Part shown: in pieces, positions 9,931 to 19,496 of the stretch
Layout: every line of letters begins with the position of its first letter
Position numbering within the stretch: position 1 is the stretch's first letter
Origin: Klebsiella indica
GTDB taxonomy: Bacteria; Pseudomonadota; Gammaproteobacteria; Enterobacterales; Enterobacteriaceae
Assembly: GCF_005860775.1 (NCBI RefSeq)
Contig: NZ_VCHQ01000003.1
Coordinates: forward strand, 124,001-188,000
Direction: 5' to 3'
Length of the DNA: 64,000 bases
The notes under the pieces: generated by a model
The model's database searches: none
Seen by the model: only the letters and a program-made list of their open reading frames with translations
Told to the model about the DNA's origin: nothing
Made by a program: the position numbers and the translations under genes

Positions 9931-10254
9931 ATGAAAAAAATACTTATCCTTGCTGTACCTTTTATGCTCGCGGGTTGTAGCTACTACAACCAGTTTGTGG
10001 AGCGGATGAATACGGATACCCTGGCGTATCAGTGCGACCAGAAACCGTTAACCGTTCACCTCAATAATGTCCGCCAGCAGGTCAGCTTTATTTACGATAA
10101 CCAGTTGTTAAATTTGCAGCAGGGGTTATCCGCCTCGGGCGCGCGCTATACCGATGGAATTTATGTCTTCTGGTCGAAAGGCGACAGCGCCACCGTCTAT
10201 AAACGCGATCGCATTGTGCTGGAAAACTGCCGGTTGCAGACCGCCAGCCGTTGA
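9931..10254 (+). CDS. mliC: Membrane-bound C-type lysozyme inhibitor MliC
   Basis: MliC is an outer-membrane lipoprotein that inhibits C-type lysozyme. It has 107 residues; the start at ATGAAAAAAATA (9931) gives a compact lipoprotein signal with lipobox MLAGC and lipidated C16. The mature part has the MliC/PliC pattern: the YQC...C cysteine pair and the inhibitory-loop region [22 protein letters not shown] longer frame reaches back to 9892 but would bury the signal peptide. It lies between anmK and pdxH on the same strand, a cell-wall related cluster. Confidence 0.94.
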   Translation: MKKILILAVPFMLAGCSYYNQFVERMNTDTLAYQCDQKPLTVHLNNVRQQVSFIYDNQLLNLQQGLSASGARYTDGIYVFWSKGDSATVYKRDRIVLENCRLQTASR

Positions 10255-10311
10255 GATTTCAGCCTGGGGAGCGCACAATGGCGCCACCCGTTGACTACTT
10301 TCTCATTTGCC

Positions 10312-10968
10312 ATGCCTGATTACGACGAATTGCAGCAAATTGCGCATCTGCGCCGTGAATATACCCGTGGCGGCCTGCGTCGCCGCGACCTTCCTGCCGA
10401 ACCGCTGGCGCTATTTGAGCGTTGGCTGCGCCAGGCTTGCGATGCCAAACTCGCTGACCCGACGGCGATGGTGGTGGCGACCGTTGATGAAAATCTGCAG
10501 CCTTACCAGCGTACCGTTTTGTTAAAACACTATGACGAAAAAGGGCTGGTGTTTTATACCAATATGGGAAGTCGCAAAGCGCATCAGATTGAAAAAAATC
10601 CCCGTGTCAGTCTGCTTTTCCCCTGGCATATGCTGGAGCGGCAGGTGATGGTTGTCGGCAAAGCGGAACGTTTGTCGACGCTGGACGTGGTCAAGTATTT
10701 CCACAGTCGTCCGCGTGACAGCCAGATTGGCGCCTGGGTGTCGCAGCAGTCCAGCCGCATTTCGGCGCGCGGTATCCTCGAGAGTAAGTTCCTTGAGCTG
10801 AAGCAAAAATTCCAACAGGGTGAGGTCCCCCTGCCGAGCTTCTGGGGCGGATTCCGCGTCAGCATTGAACAAATGGAGTTCTGGCAGGGCGGCGCACATC
10901 GACTGCACGATCGTTTTTTGTACCAGCAGCAAAACAGCGGCTGGCAGATCGACCGTCTGGCGCCATAA
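10312..10968 (+). CDS. pdxH: Pyridoxine/pyridoxamine 5'-phosphate oxidase
   Basis: PdxH is an FMN enzyme that oxidises PNP or PMP to pyridoxal 5'-phosphate. The protein from ATG 10312 ([17 protein letters not shown]) is 218 residues, exactly the E. coli length. Characteristic blocks are [18 protein letters not shown] for [32 protein letters not shown] and a C-terminal RLHDRFLY...IDRLAP. A TTG codon in frame at 10291 is an alternative start with a slightly better upstream purine stretch; length favours 10312. Confidence 0.96.
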   Translation: MPDYDELQQIAHLRREYTRGGLRRRDLPAEPLALFERWLRQACDAKLADPTAMVVATVDENLQPYQRTVLLKHYDEKGLVFYTNMGSRKAHQIEKNPRVSLLFPWHMLERQVMVVGKAERLSTLDVVKYFHSRPRDSQIGAWVSQQSSRISARGILESKFLELKQKFQQGEVPLPSFWGGFRVSIEQMEFWQGGAHRLHDRFLYQQQNSGWQIDRLAP

Positions 10969-10986
10969 AGGGCACAAAAATGTTGT

Positions 10987-11023
10987 GTTAAGCGCTGGTG
11001 CTATGTGGCCCGGCGCTTTATTC
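10987..11023 (+). terminator. Possible terminator after pdxH
   Basis: AAGCGC ... GCGCTT pairs around a 17-base loop, with TTATTCT following, about 20 bp after the pdxH stop. It is a plausible but weak intrinsic terminator. Confidence 0.4.
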
Positions 11024-11216
11024 TATACGCTTCATTTTTCATGCTGCATCTTCGTCAGCTGCGCTTGTCCACCGGGGACTTTCCTGATCCAGGTCCCGGT
11101 GTCTTACATGCCCGCCGCGCAATGCAACCTGAATAATTTTATGTAGATATTTTTTCGCGTCTGGCGAAAAGTCGTGTACCGGCCAAGGTGCAGTCGTTTT
11201 ATACATGGAGAATTTG

Positions 11217-12491
11217 ATGGCAAGCAGTAACTTGATTAAACAATTGCAGGAACGGGGGCTGATAGCCCAGGTGACGGACGAAGAAGCGTTAGCAGAGCGA
11301 CTGGCGCAAGGCCCGATCGCGCTCTATTGCGGCTTCGACCCTACCGCCGATAGCTTGCACTTGGGGCATCTTGTTCCATTGTTATGCCTGAAACGCTTTC
11401 AACTGGCGGGCCATAAGCCCGTTGCGCTGGTGGGCGGCGCGACCGGTCTGATTGGCGATCCGAGTTTTAAAGCCGCTGAGCGTAAACTGAACACCGAAGA
11501 GACGGTGCAGGCGTGGGTGGATAAAATCCGCAAGCAGGTTGCACCGTTCCTCGATTTTGACTGTGGTGATAATTCCGCCATTGCGGCGAATAACTACGAC
11601 TGGTTTGGTGGCATGAATGTGCTGACCTTCCTGCGCGACATCGGCAAGCACTTCTCCGTCAATCAGATGATCAACAAAGAAGCGGTGAAGCAGCGTCTGA
11701 ACCGTGACGATCAGGGCATCTCCTTTACCGAGTTCTCCTATAACCTGTTGCAGGGTTATGACTTTGCCTGCCTGAATAAACTGCACGGCGTTACGCTGCA
11801 AATCGGCGGCTCTGACCAGTGGGGCAACATCACCTCCGGTATCGATCTGACCCGTCGTCTGCATCAGAACCAGGTGTTTGGTCTGACCGTTCCGCTGATC
11901 ACCAAAGCGGATGGCACCAAGTTCGGTAAAACCGAAGGCGGCGCGGTATGGCTGGACCCGAAAAAGACCAGTCCGTACAAGTTCTACCAGTTCTGGATCA
12001 ACACCGCAGATGCTGACGTGTACCGCTTCCTGAAATTCTTCACCTTCATGGACATTGCCGAGATCAATGCGCTGGAAGAAGAAGATAAGAACAGCGGTAA
12101 AGCGCCGCGCGCCCAGTATGTGCTGGCAGAGCAGGTCACGCGCCTGGTGCATGGCGAAGATGGTCTGGTTGCGGCGAAACGTATTACTGAAAGCCTGTTC
12201 AACGGTAATCTGAGCGATCTCAGCGAAGCTGATTTCGAACAACTGGCGCAAGATGGCGTGCCGATGATCGAGATGGACAAAGGCGCGGATCTGATGCAGG
12301 CGCTGGTGGATTCCGAACTGCAACCGTCTCGTGGTCAGGCGCGTAAAACCATCGCCTCTAATGCGGTGACCATCAACGGTGAAAAACAGTCCGATCCGGA
12401 ATATGTCTTTGCCGATAGCGATCGCCTGTTTGGCCGCTATACCTTACTCCGTCGCGGTAAGAAAAATTACTGTCTGGTTTGCTGGAAGTAG
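11217..12491 (+). CDS. tyrS: Tyrosyl-tRNA synthetase
   Basis: TyrS charges tRNA-Tyr with tyrosine. The protein from ATG 11217 is 424 residues, the E. coli length. The class I signatures are present: HLGH (residues 48-51) for HIGH and KFGKT near 235 for KMSKS, plus tyrosine-pocket segments [14 protein letters not shown] and [12 protein letters not shown]. An S4 RNA-binding domain is at the C-terminus ([18 protein letters not shown]). An ATG at 11205 is in frame, but the one at 11217 matches the family N-terminus [10 protein letters not shown]. Confidence 0.98.
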   Translation: MASSNLIKQLQERGLIAQVTDEEALAERLAQGPIALYCGFDPTADSLHLGHLVPLLCLKRFQLAGHKPVALVGGATGLIGDPSFKAAERKLNTEETVQAWVDKIRKQVAPFLDFDCGDNSAIAANNYDWFGGMNVLTFLRDIGKHFSVNQMINKEAVKQRLNRDDQGISFTEFSYNLLQGYDFACLNKLHGVTLQIGGSDQWGNITSGIDLTRRLHQNQVFGLTVPLITKADGTKFGKTEGGAVWLDPKKTSPYKFYQFWINTADADVYRFLKFFTFMDIAEINALEEEDKNSGKAPRAQYVLAEQVTRLVHGEDGLVAAKRITESLFNGNLSDLSEADFEQLAQDGVPMIEMDKGADLMQALVDSELQPSRGQARKTIASNAVTINGEKQSDPEYVFADSDRLFGRYTLLRRGKKNYCLVCWK

Positions 12492-12503
12492 TTGCGTAAA
12501 GGC

Positions 12504-12534
12504 AGGGGTGTGGGAAACCACGCCCCTTATTTTT
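12504..12534 (+). terminator. Intrinsic terminator between tyrS and pdxY
   Basis: A ten-base-pair stem AGGGGTGTGG / CCACGCCCCT with a GAAA tetraloop is followed by TATTTTTG, 12 bp after the tyrS stop. This is a textbook Rho-independent terminator. It lies only about 17 bp before the pdxY start, so pdxY is probably expressed partly by read-through. Confidence 0.75.
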
Positions 12535-12551
12535 GCTCTCAGGTAATCAAA

Positions 12552-13412
12552 ATGAAGAATATTCTCGCCATCCAGTCTCACGTCGTTTTTGGCCACGCGG
12601 GCAACAGCGCCGCTGAATTTCCGATGCGCCGTCTCGGCGCCAATGTGTGGCCGCTTAATACCGTACAATTCTCTAACCATACCCAATACGGCAAATGGAC
12701 GGGATGCGTGATGCCGCCAGCGCATTTAACGGAAATTGTGCAGGGGATCGCCGATATTAATCAGCTACAGCGCTGCGATGCGGTGTTAAGCGGATATCTT
12801 GGATCGGCTGAACAGGGCGAACATATTCTCGGGATCGTGCGTCAGGTCAAGGCTGCAAATCCGGCGGCGAAATATTTTTGCGACCCGGTAATGGGGCACC
12901 CGGAAAAGGGATGCATTGTGGCGCCCGGTGTGGCGGAGTTTCACGTGCGCTATGCGCTACCGGCAAGTGATATCATTGCGCCAAATTTAGTTGAACTGGA
13001 GATCCTCTGTGGACACCCGGTGGTTAACGTGCGTGACGCGGTTGCAGCCGCGCGCGAGTTAATTGCCCAGGGGCCGGAAGTGGTGCTGGTAAAACATCTT
13101 TCCCGTGCTGGCCTGAGTATGGATCGCTTCGAGATGTTGCTGGTGACGGCTCAGGAGTCCTGGCACATTAGCCGTCCGCTGGTGGATTTTGGTATGCGTC
13201 AGCCGGTAGGCGTTGGCGACGTGACCAGCGGATTGCTGCTGGTAAAACTGTTGCAGGGCGCGAACTTGCGCGATGCGCTGGAGCACGTTACCGCAGCAGT
13301 ATATGAAATTATGCTGGCGACGAAAAATATGCAAGAGTATGAACTGCAGGTTGTGGCGGCGCAGGATCGTATCGCCTGTCCCGAACATGATTTTAGCGCT
13401 ACGCAGCTATAA
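12552..13412 (+). CDS. pdxY: Pyridoxal kinase 2 (PdxY)
   Basis: PdxY phosphorylates pyridoxal to PLP in the salvage pathway, complementing PdxH nearby. The ATG at 12552 ([25 protein letters not shown]) has CAGGTAATCAAA before it and gives 286 residues, one fewer than E. coli. Ribokinase-fold signatures are visible: [13 protein letters not shown] for metal/phosphate, [14 protein letters not shown], and the anion-hole [11 protein letters not shown]. Longer in-frame starts before 12552 lie inside the terminator and are unlikely. Confidence 0.97.
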   Translation: MKNILAIQSHVVFGHAGNSAAEFPMRRLGANVWPLNTVQFSNHTQYGKWTGCVMPPAHLTEIVQGIADINQLQRCDAVLSGYLGSAEQGEHILGIVRQVKAANPAAKYFCDPVMGHPEKGCIVAPGVAEFHVRYALPASDIIAPNLVELEILCGHPVVNVRDAVAAARELIAQGPEVVLVKHLSRAGLSMDRFEMLLVTAQESWHISRPLVDFGMRQPVGVGDVTSGLLLVKLLQGANLRDALEHVTAAVYEIMLATKNMQEYELQVVAAQDRIACPEHDFSATQL

Positions 13413-13423
13413 GCATCGGGAAA

Positions 13424-13445
13424 TTGCCCGACCCGCGTCGGGCAA
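13424..13445. terminator. Hairpin between convergent pdxY and gstA
   Basis: TTGCCCGAC, CCGC, GTCGGGCAA forms a perfect nine-base-pair stem in the 42 bp between the pdxY and gstA stop codons. It probably terminates both transcripts, although the T-runs are short. Confidence 0.55.
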
Positions 13446-13454
13446 GTATTCTTC

Positions 13455-14060
13455 TTACTTCAGACCTTCCGCTTCCATGGCCGCGGCAACAGCAGGGCGC
13501 GCGGCAACGCGCTGCATCCACGTCGCAATATTGCCGTAGCCAGACATATCCAGCTTCACGGCATACGCCCAGCGCAGTACGGTGAACAGATAGCCATCGG
13601 CGATGGTAAAACGGTGTCCGTTAATCCACTCTTTGTCCTGCAGACACTCATCGACATAGCGCATTTTTTTATCCAGCTGCGCGCGCGCGACGGGTTTGTA
13701 ATCCTCCGGAGTATCCGGGTGAAACAGGGGCGTAAAGCCTTTATGCAGCTCTGTCGCCACGTAGTTTAACCATTCCAGCGTCTGGTAGCGGGCGATGCTT
13801 CCCACCGGTGCCAGCAGTTGACGATCGGCTACCCGGTCAGCAATATATTGCATAATGGCGACGCCCTCTGTCAGCAGCACATCATCGTCAAGCAGGAGCG
13901 CCGGTACCTGACCTTTCGGGTTGATCTGCAGATAATCTCCCCCGTTTTCGAGGCGTTTTGTCATGACGTTGACGCCTTGCAAAGTGAAATCCAGACCACT
14001 TTCGCGTAGGGCGATATGCGAAGCAAGAGAGCAAGCGCCGGGTTTGTAGAACAGTTTCAT
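13455..14060 (-). CDS. gstA: Glutathione S-transferase
   Basis: This is a cytosolic beta-class glutathione transferase of 201 residues. The N-terminal thioredoxin-like domain has the catalytic C10 in [22 protein letters not shown], as in bacterial beta-class enzymes, and the cis-Pro segment [11 protein letters not shown] around 52. The all-helical C-terminal domain includes [15 protein letters not shown] with the capping-box motif. It is convergent with pdxY, as in E. coli. Confidence 0.95.
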   Translation of the reverse strand: MKLFYKPGACSLASHIALRESGLDFTLQGVNVMTKRLENGGDYLQINPKGQVPALLLDDDVLLTEGVAIMQYIADRVADRQLLAPVGSIARYQTLEWLNYVATELHKGFTPLFHPDTPEDYKPVARAQLDKKMRYVDECLQDKEWINGHRFTIADGYLFTVLRWAYAVKLDMSGYGNIATWMQRVAARPAVAAAMEAEGLK

Positions 14061-14371
14061 CGGTAATTCCTCGTGGCTGCAGTTCTGTGTATGTTAGTCC
14101 TCCCTGTAATAAAAAAAAACTGCTAACCGCGCGCGAGTGATACGGGGGGGTCGCGCGTCGTTCACGCCTTGCATAGATGGGGAGGTTTTATGGTCAACGG
14201 CACGAGAAGTAAGATGGGGCAAAACAAAAGTACGCTATCCGTCGCCAGGTAAGCGGAAATGCGGCTCACGTTGCAGAGAAAAATGTGTGAAAAACCCGCT
14301 GGCCTGAGTGACGAAGATGCCTCACAAACACAAGCGGGTTAACGGGTTAAATTGATGTGCCCCTGGATAGC
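14061..14371. other. Gap between gstA and dtpA
   Basis: These 311 bp hold the gstA promoter region on the right-hand side of its start and the dtpA terminator near 14340. There is also a 20-codon open frame on the plus strand (14190-14252) with a strong GGGGAGG site. The frame is not supported by anything else. No RNA gene was recognised. Confidence 0.5.
14288..14340 (-). terminator. Terminator downstream of dtpA
   Basis: On the minus strand AACCCGCT ... AGCGGGTT encloses a 32-base loop with a smaller inner stem and is followed by a five-T run. It lies 31 bp after the dtpA stop, fitting the end of its transcript. Confidence 0.6.
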
Positions 14372-15877
14372 TTACGCCGTAGCGGTATCGCTGACGCTTG
14401 CCGCTTTGTCCTCGTCCTGGGTCATCCGGTTGAGCTTCGGTGCCGTCAGCAGCATCAGAAGCGCGATAACGCCGGTTGTGGCGCCGATGTTCAGGAACAC
14501 ACGGCTATACACGTCGAGAGACATTAGCGGGTCTGTGACGTTTTCCGGCACTGCCATCATGTTTGCAACATAGCCACCGATGATGTTCGCGCCCGCGGTG
14601 GTCAGGAACCAGCTCCCCATAATGAAGCCCATCAGACGCTGCGGCACCAACTGGGCGACCATTGCCAGGCCCAGCCCGGAAATCATCAGCTCACCAATGC
14701 TTTGCAGGCCATAGCTGGTAACCAGCCAGCTGACATTCACAATGCCTGCGTCGCTGGCGAATTTAGCGCCCAGCGGCAGCACGAGAAACGCGCCGGAACA
14801 GAGGACCATGCCAATAGCAAACTTCATTGGCATCGGTAAGGTGTCGCCCATTTTATTATAAATGGCGGCCAGAATTGGGCTGCCGATAATGATCCAGAAT
14901 GGGTTCAGCGCCTGGTACTGCTCGGGTTCGAAAGCGATACCCAGCAGGGAGTGCTCAACGTTACGAATCGCAAAGAAGTTGAGAGACGTTGGCATCTGGC
15001 TGTAGAGCACGAAGAAGATGATCGCCTGCAGCATCAGAATAAACGCGACGATCATTTTACGACGGGCCGCGCCCTGCATCGCAAAGGCTTCTTTAGCAAA
15101 GATAAAGATGATGCCCAGCGCAATGACGCCCAGCGCCATACGCGCGATTCCCTGGTTGTGCAGCAGCCAGGTCGCCACGGTAATCAGAACCACGACGCCA
15201 GCGATAGTGGCCAGCAGTTTACCCACATGCAGCGGTTCAAAATCAGGTTTGGAACCGTACTGCTTAACCCAGCGCTGACAAAAAGCAAAGTTTACGATGG
15301 TAATCATCAGTCCAACAAAGCTCAGCGCGAACGCCACGCTCCAGCCAAATTTTGCGGCCAGCCAGGGCGTTGCCAGCATAGAGAAGAAGGAACCAATATT
15401 GACGGACATATAGTACATCGTAAATGCGCCGTCCAGACGGGGGTCGTTCTTATCATAGCAGGTGGAGAGCAGTGATGACGGGTTGGCTTTAAACAAGCCG
15501 TTGCCGACGGCGATAGTCGCCATGCCGACATACACAATGGAAGTATTGTGACCCGACCAGGAGACCAGAGCATAGCCGATAGCCAGAACGATGGCGCCGA
15601 GCATAATAACGCGTTTGGTACCCAGTATTTTGTCCCCCAGCCAGCCGCCGATGGCGACGAGGCCGTAGACCAGCGCGCTAAAGGAGGAGAACAGGGTGAT
15701 CGAGTCCGCTTCTGACATACCCAGTTGCTTAACCAGGTAGACGGCCATAATTCCTTGTAGGCCATAGAAACCAAAACGCTCCCATAACTCAATAGAGAAG
15801 ATGAGATAGAACGAGCGTGGCTGTTTGAAAGCGTTCAAACTCACGCTTTCTGTTGGTTTATTGTTTGCAGTAGACAC
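14372..15877 (-). CDS. dtpA: Dipeptide/tripeptide:proton symporter
   Basis: DtpA (TppB) is a POT/PTR-family inner-membrane transporter that takes up di- and tripeptides with protons. It has 501 residues and about 14 membrane segments. The POT signature [10 protein letters not shown] is at residues 30-39, with the second conserved block [21 protein letters not shown] around 145-165. In Salmonella tppB depends on OmpR; an OmpR-like sequence lies near 16011-16035 upstream. It is a single-gene unit between gstA and nth, as in E. coli. Confidence 0.97.
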   Translation of the reverse strand: MSTANNKPTESVSLNAFKQPRSFYLIFSIELWERFGFYGLQGIMAVYLVKQLGMSEADSITLFSSFSALVYGLVAIGGWLGDKILGTKRVIMLGAIVLAIGYALVSWSGHNTSIVYVGMATIAVGNGLFKANPSSLLSTCYDKNDPRLDGAFTMYYMSVNIGSFFSMLATPWLAAKFGWSVAFALSFVGLMITIVNFAFCQRWVKQYGSKPDFEPLHVGKLLATIAGVVVLITVATWLLHNQGIARMALGVIALGIIFIFAKEAFAMQGAARRKMIVAFILMLQAIIFFVLYSQMPTSLNFFAIRNVEHSLLGIAFEPEQYQALNPFWIIIGSPILAAIYNKMGDTLPMPMKFAIGMVLCSGAFLVLPLGAKFASDAGIVNVSWLVTSYGLQSIGELMISGLGLAMVAQLVPQRLMGFIMGSWFLTTAGANIIGGYVANMMAVPENVTDPLMSLDVYSRVFLNIGATTGVIALLMLLTAPKLNRMTQDEDKAASVSDTATA

Positions 15878-16204
15878 AAATACCTCTTTTTTTACGTCCC
15901 GTCTTAAGGGGGGTGTTCAGGGCGACGTCTGCGAAGCGCATCGCCTTTATAGTTATTCTGGAGGAAAAACGGCAGGTAATGTTCACTATCCTGGTGGTTC
16001 AGGCAAGTGTTTTGTAATGATCTGTTACATATCTCTTTAACGTTATAATACTCGGCTGATTTAAATGTTATGCAGAGTTAAATTTCGACCATGTGCTAAT
16101 GATAGCGTTTTTATCTTATTGGATGGAATTTTTTCTATGTGGTGGGTATATATTCTGCTGATAAGGTGTTTATCCAGGGATATGAGTTGAAATAGAAAAA
16201 ATTA
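15878..16204 (-). promoter_or_regulatory. dtpA: dtpA upstream control region
   Basis: This AT-rich stretch contains the dtpA leader and promoter. On the minus strand a TATTAT hexamer (about 16045-16050) has no good -35, as expected for an activator-dependent promoter. Just downstream is a TGTAACAGATCATTACA stretch that loosely resembles OmpR sites. OmpR control is inferred from Salmonella tppB and is not proven by the sequence. A 41-codon frame on the plus strand (16065-16190) is probably chance. Confidence 0.4.
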
Positions 16205-16378
16205 ATGGTTTATTATTTCGGATTGTGGCCTGTAGGAACTGTAATCGGTCATGCTGCCTCTGAGTTCAGTAACAAGATATCAACAATACTTGTGCAGAAT
16301 GAAGAGGGGGACAAATGCATAGAAATTTTATCTCTTAAAAAAACCAATAATCTGATAATTGGTTATATAAGAGAATAA
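16205..16378 (+). CDS. Possible small gene of 57 residues between dtpA and nth
   Basis: I do not recognise this gene. An ATG frame at 16205 runs to TAA at 16378 and encodes 57 residues starting MVYYFGLWPVGTVIGHAA and ending TNNLIIGYIRE. The sequence is clearly more AT-rich than its neighbours. The residues look protein-like: a hydrophobic, glycine-containing N-terminus, then a polar segment with alternating Lys/Glu and a beta-like end. The ribosome site is weak (only A-rich sequence before the ATG). It could be a remnant of a longer foreign gene, a small membrane-associated protein, or chance. Confidence 0.35.
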   Translation: MVYYFGLWPVGTVIGHAASEFSNKISTILVQNEEGDKCIEILSLKKTNNLIIGYIRE

Positions 16379-16429
16379 TCGCCGGTTTAAAACGGCTTTA
16401 TTGCGAAAGCAGCATAAAAATGCGTCGCT

Positions 16430-16466
16430 AAACAGAGCCATTGCCAAACGGCGGGTGATGGCTCTG
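16430..16466 (-). terminator. Possible terminator of the rsx-nth operon
   Basis: CAGAGCCAT ... ATGGCTCTG is a nine-base-pair stem with a 16-base loop, seven bases after the nth stop on the minus strand, followed by TTTAGCG. The T-run is short, so confidence is moderate. Confidence 0.45.
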
Positions 16467-16473
16467 TCTGCTT

Positions 16474-17109
16474 TCAGGGATAAACCTTCTCTTTGAACTC
16501 ACAAAGGTCTTCAATCAGGCAGGAGCCGCAGCGCGGTTTGCGGGCAACGCAGGTGTAACGACCATGCAGAATTAACCAATGGTGGCAATCTACCTTGAAT
16601 TCGGCAGGAACGACTTTTAACAGTTTTTCTTCGACCTGCTCAACGTTCTTGCCCGGCGCAAATTGTGTCCGATTACAAACGCGGAAAATATGCGTATCGA
16701 CGGCAATCGTCGGCCAGCCGAAAGCGGTATTCAGCACTACATTGGCGGTTTTTCGCCCGACGCCAGGTAGCGCCTCAAGCGCCGCCCGATCCTCCGGTAC
16801 TTCACCATTATGCTGTTCAAGCAGGATCCGGCAGGTTTTAATGACATTTTCCGCTTTGCTGTTAAAAAGACCGATGGTCTTGATATACGATTTTACACCC
16901 TCAACGCCCAGCTCCAGCATCGCCGCAGGGGTGTTGGCGCGTGGATAAAGTTTTGCCGTCGCTTTATTGACGCTGACATCGGTCGCCTGTGCTGAGAGCA
17001 GTACGGCGATGAGTAACTCAAACGGCGAGTTAAAATTCAGTTCGGTAGTGGGGTGCGGGTTGTTATCCCTGAGTCGGATGAGGATCTCAAGGCGTTTACT
17101 CTTATTCAT
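16474..17109 (-). CDS. nth: Endonuclease III
   Basis: Nth is a base-excision repair DNA glycosylase/AP lyase that removes oxidised pyrimidines. It has 211 residues. The helix-hairpin-helix is LPGVGRKTANVVLNTAFG with catalytic K120, followed by the catalytic Asp in VDTHIFRVCNR near 138. A [4Fe-4S] cluster is bound by the C-X6-C-X2-C-X5-C pattern CVARKPRCGSCLIEDLC. Its ATG is one base after the rsxE stop (TAG-G-ATG), so it is the last gene of the rsx operon, as in E. coli. Confidence 0.98.
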   Translation of the reverse strand: MNKSKRLEILIRLRDNNPHPTTELNFNSPFELLIAVLLSAQATDVSVNKATAKLYPRANTPAAMLELGVEGVKSYIKTIGLFNSKAENVIKTCRILLEQHNGEVPEDRAALEALPGVGRKTANVVLNTAFGWPTIAVDTHIFRVCNRTQFAPGKNVEQVEEKLLKVVPAEFKVDCHHWLILHGRYTCVARKPRCGSCLIEDLCEFKEKVYP

Positions 17110-17110
17110 C

Positions 17111-17809
17111 CTATGCTTTTCCCGTCACATCAGTAGGTGCGGCGATACCGGTTTGTACCGCGTTTGCTTTGCGCTGTTTGCTACGTTCATCAATGAGATA
17201 TTTTACCGCCAGCATCATGCCGAGGCCAATAAATGCGCCCGGCGGCAGCATCGCCAGCAGGAACGGCGTGTCGGTATGAAATACTTCGATCCGCAGCGCT
17301 TTGGCCCAACTGCCGAGCAGGCTATCGGCGCCGTCAAACAGGGTGCCGTTCCCAAGAATTTCGCGCATTGAACCGAGGACAAACATGGCGCAGGTTGCCC
17401 CCATTCCGATTGAAAATCCATCCAGCGCTGACAGCGCCGGGTTGTTTTTCGCGGCGAAGGCCTCCGCGCGCCCGACCACAATGCAGTTGGTGACGATAAG
17501 CGGGATAAAGATCCCCAGCGACTGGTAAAGGCCAAAGGCGTAAGCATTAATCAACATCTGCACCACGCTCACCACCGACGCGATGATCATCACGTAAATC
17601 GGAATACGGATTTCCGCAGGCGTCCAGCGGCGCAGGCTGGAGATGGTCAGGTTCGTCAGCGTCAGTACCAGGGTGGTCGCCAGCCCAAGCCCAAGGGCGT
17701 TGGTGGCGGTAGAGGTGACGGCCAGCAGAGGGCACATCCCCAGCAACTGGACCAGTGCGGAGTTGTTTTTCCACAACCCCTGAACAATAACGTCTTTTAC
17801 TTCACTCAT
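17111..17809 (-). CDS. rsxE: Rsx/Rnf electron transport complex subunit E
   Basis: RsxE is an integral inner-membrane subunit of the Rnf-type complex that keeps the SoxR sensor reduced. It has 232 residues and six membrane segments, homologous to RsxA but of opposite topology. Conserved segments include [20 protein letters not shown] near the N-terminus and [13 protein letters not shown] mid-protein, with the Cys that contributes to the intramembrane iron-sulfur site of Rnf. It starts three bases after rsxG. Confidence 0.96.
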   Translation of the reverse strand: MSEVKDVIVQGLWKNNSALVQLLGMCPLLAVTSTATNALGLGLATTLVLTLTNLTISSLRRWTPAEIRIPIYVMIIASVVSVVQMLINAYAFGLYQSLGIFIPLIVTNCIVVGRAEAFAAKNNPALSALDGFSIGMGATCAMFVLGSMREILGNGTLFDGADSLLGSWAKALRIEVFHTDTPFLLAMLPPGAFIGLGMMLAVKYLIDERSKQRKANAVQTGIAAPTDVTGKA

Positions 17810-17812
17810 GGT

Positions 17813-18433
17813 CTAGTCTCCACAGGACGTGAATGCGGAAATCTGCGTCGGCAGCGTTTGGGCATAGAGCCCGGCGCGCTTAACGGCGTTGACCACCGCG
17901 CGGGGAGTAATCGTGGCCCCGGTAAACTGGTCAAAATCGCCGCCATCTTTTTTTACCGCCCAGTGACTGTCGCTGGGCCCGTGGATCACTTTACCGGCAA
18001 ACAGGGTGATCCAGTCAGAAATTCTGAGTTCGATTTTATCACCCAGCCCCGGCGTTTCGTGATGCTCTGTGACGCGGGTTCCCAGCACCGTACCGTTAAA
18101 ATCAGCGGCGACCAGGAGCTGAATAGCGCCAGAATAGCCGTCCGGCGCGGTGGCTTCCATCACTGCCCCTACTGGCCGCCCATCGTTTTGCGCAATCCAT
18201 ATTTTATGCTGGCCTTTACCCAGTGCCGGCGCGCTAACCAGGTAGCAGTTTTTCAGCAAATCGTTGTTGTAAAGATTCGCGGGCATCACCTGGTCGAACA
18301 GGGCTTTTTGCTGCAGGCTGGCCTGGCCTTCAATTGTACTTTTGGTCAGTTCATTGATGGCCGCCGTCAGCCCGGTAGACCCTGCGGCAAAGAGCGCCAG
18401 CGTGATACCGTGTTTACGCATGCTTTTTAACAT
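17813..18433 (-). CDS. rsxG: Rsx/Rnf electron transport complex subunit G
   Basis: RsxG is a membrane-anchored periplasmic flavoprotein, 206 residues. It has one N-terminal membrane helix (residues about 9-28) and the covalent FMN-attachment motif in [16 protein letters not shown] (S/TGATxT) near residue 175, where the last Thr is flavinylated. It passes electrons within the SoxR-reducing complex. It lies ten bases after rsxD. Confidence 0.96.
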   Translation of the reverse strand: MLKSMRKHGITLALFAAGSTGLTAAINELTKSTIEGQASLQQKALFDQVMPANLYNNDLLKNCYLVSAPALGKGQHKIWIAQNDGRPVGAVMEATAPDGYSGAIQLLVAADFNGTVLGTRVTEHHETPGLGDKIELRISDWITLFAGKVIHGPSDSHWAVKKDGGDFDQFTGATITPRAVVNAVKRAGLYAQTLPTQISAFTSCGD

Positions 18434-18443
18434 GTTCGGGTCC

Positions 18444-19496
18444 TCAGCGGTGGCCGTACACGCGCGGGCGCGTGTAGTGATCGATCAACGGAACGGTAAT
18501 ATTCGCCAGCAGCACGGCAAAGGCCACACCGTCAGGATAACCGCCAAAGCTGCGAATCAACCATACCAAAAGCCCTGCCAGGGCGCCAAAAATCAGACGT
18601 CCCCGATTGGTGGTGGAGGCTGTCACCGGGTCGGTCAGGATAAAGAATGCGCCCAGCATGGTCGCGCCGGACAACAGATGAATCTGCGGCGAGGCGAGGC
18701 TATCCGGTGAAAATAACCATCCCAATGTGGCGCAAACGGTAAGGCTTAGCAGGAAGCTCAGCGGAATATGCCAGCGGATGGCCTTCTGCCAAAGCAGGAA
18801 CACGCCGCCCGCCAGCCAGGCCACATTGACCCATTGCCAGCCGAGGCCAGCCAGTGCACCGCCATAAATAGGATATTGCAGGATCTCTTTTACCTGATGA
18901 CCCGCATGCAGCGACGTTTTAAAGGTATCCAGCGGCGTCGCCTGGCTGATGCCGTCAATGTCGATCCGCAGGCTATTGATATCGCCGCCCGTGGTGGTGC
19001 TCCCGGTAAAAATAATATGCAGTGCATCACGGAAGCCCGGAATAGTCGCGGCGATCTCGTGCGGCGGGAGCCAGGATGTCATCTGTACGGGGAAGGAGAT
19101 CAGCAGCACTACATAGCCAATCATCGCCGGGTTAAATGGGTTATGACCCAAACCGCCGTACAATTGTTTGGCAATAATCACTGCGAAGGCTGTACCTAAG
19201 ATAATCATCCACCATGGGGTAAAGGGTGGGATACTGATCGCCAGCAGCAGACCGGTCAGCAGCGCTGAATTGTCAGCAAGGATCGCGGGAATATTTTGTT
19301 TACGCAGCCTGAGGATGGCGGCTTCGGCGCCCCAGGCCGTTAAAGCGGCGAGGATAATTTGTAATACCGTGCCCCAGCCGAAAAACCAGGTCTGAACCAC
19401 AATACCAGGTACGGTGGCGAGCAGCACCAGCAGCATAATGCGGGAAGTCTGGCGCTGATTGTGGGTATAAGGGGAACTTGCGATTCTGAAAACCAT
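18444..19496 (-). CDS. rsxD: Rsx/Rnf electron transport complex subunit D
   Basis: RsxD is an integral membrane subunit of 350 residues with about nine or ten membrane segments, related to NqrB. The flavin-attachment motif is in the loop [20 protein letters not shown], and further conserved segments are [19 protein letters not shown] and [17 protein letters not shown]. The rsxC stop and rsxD start are directly adjacent (no spacing), which indicates coupled translation. Confidence 0.96.
   Translation of the reverse strand: MVFRIASSPYTHNQRQTSRIMLLVLLATVPGIVVQTWFFGWGTVLQIILAALTAWGAEAAILRLRKQNIPAILADNSALLTGLLLAISIPPFTPWWMIILGTAFAVIIAKQLYGGLGHNPFNPAMIGYVVLLISFPVQMTSWLPPHEIAATIPGFRDALHIIFTGSTTTGGDINSLRIDIDGISQATPLDTFKTSLHAGHQVKEILQYPIYGGALAGLGWQWVNVAWLAGGVFLLWQKAIRWHIPLSFLLSLTVCATLGWLFSPDSLASPQIHLLSGATMLGAFFILTDPVTASTTNRGRLIFGALAGLLVWLIRSFGGYPDGVAFAVLLANITVPLIDHYTRPRVYGHR

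Noticed and set aside
11382-12323. 313-codon frame on the minus strand inside tyrS
   Set aside because: It is antisense to a complete tyrosyl-tRNA synthetase, with no ribosome site or family similarity.
16065-16190. 41-codon frame on the plus strand upstream of the 57-residue ORF
   Set aside because: It is short, has no ribosome site, has a Cys/Trp-rich random-looking sequence and overlaps the presumed dtpA promoter.
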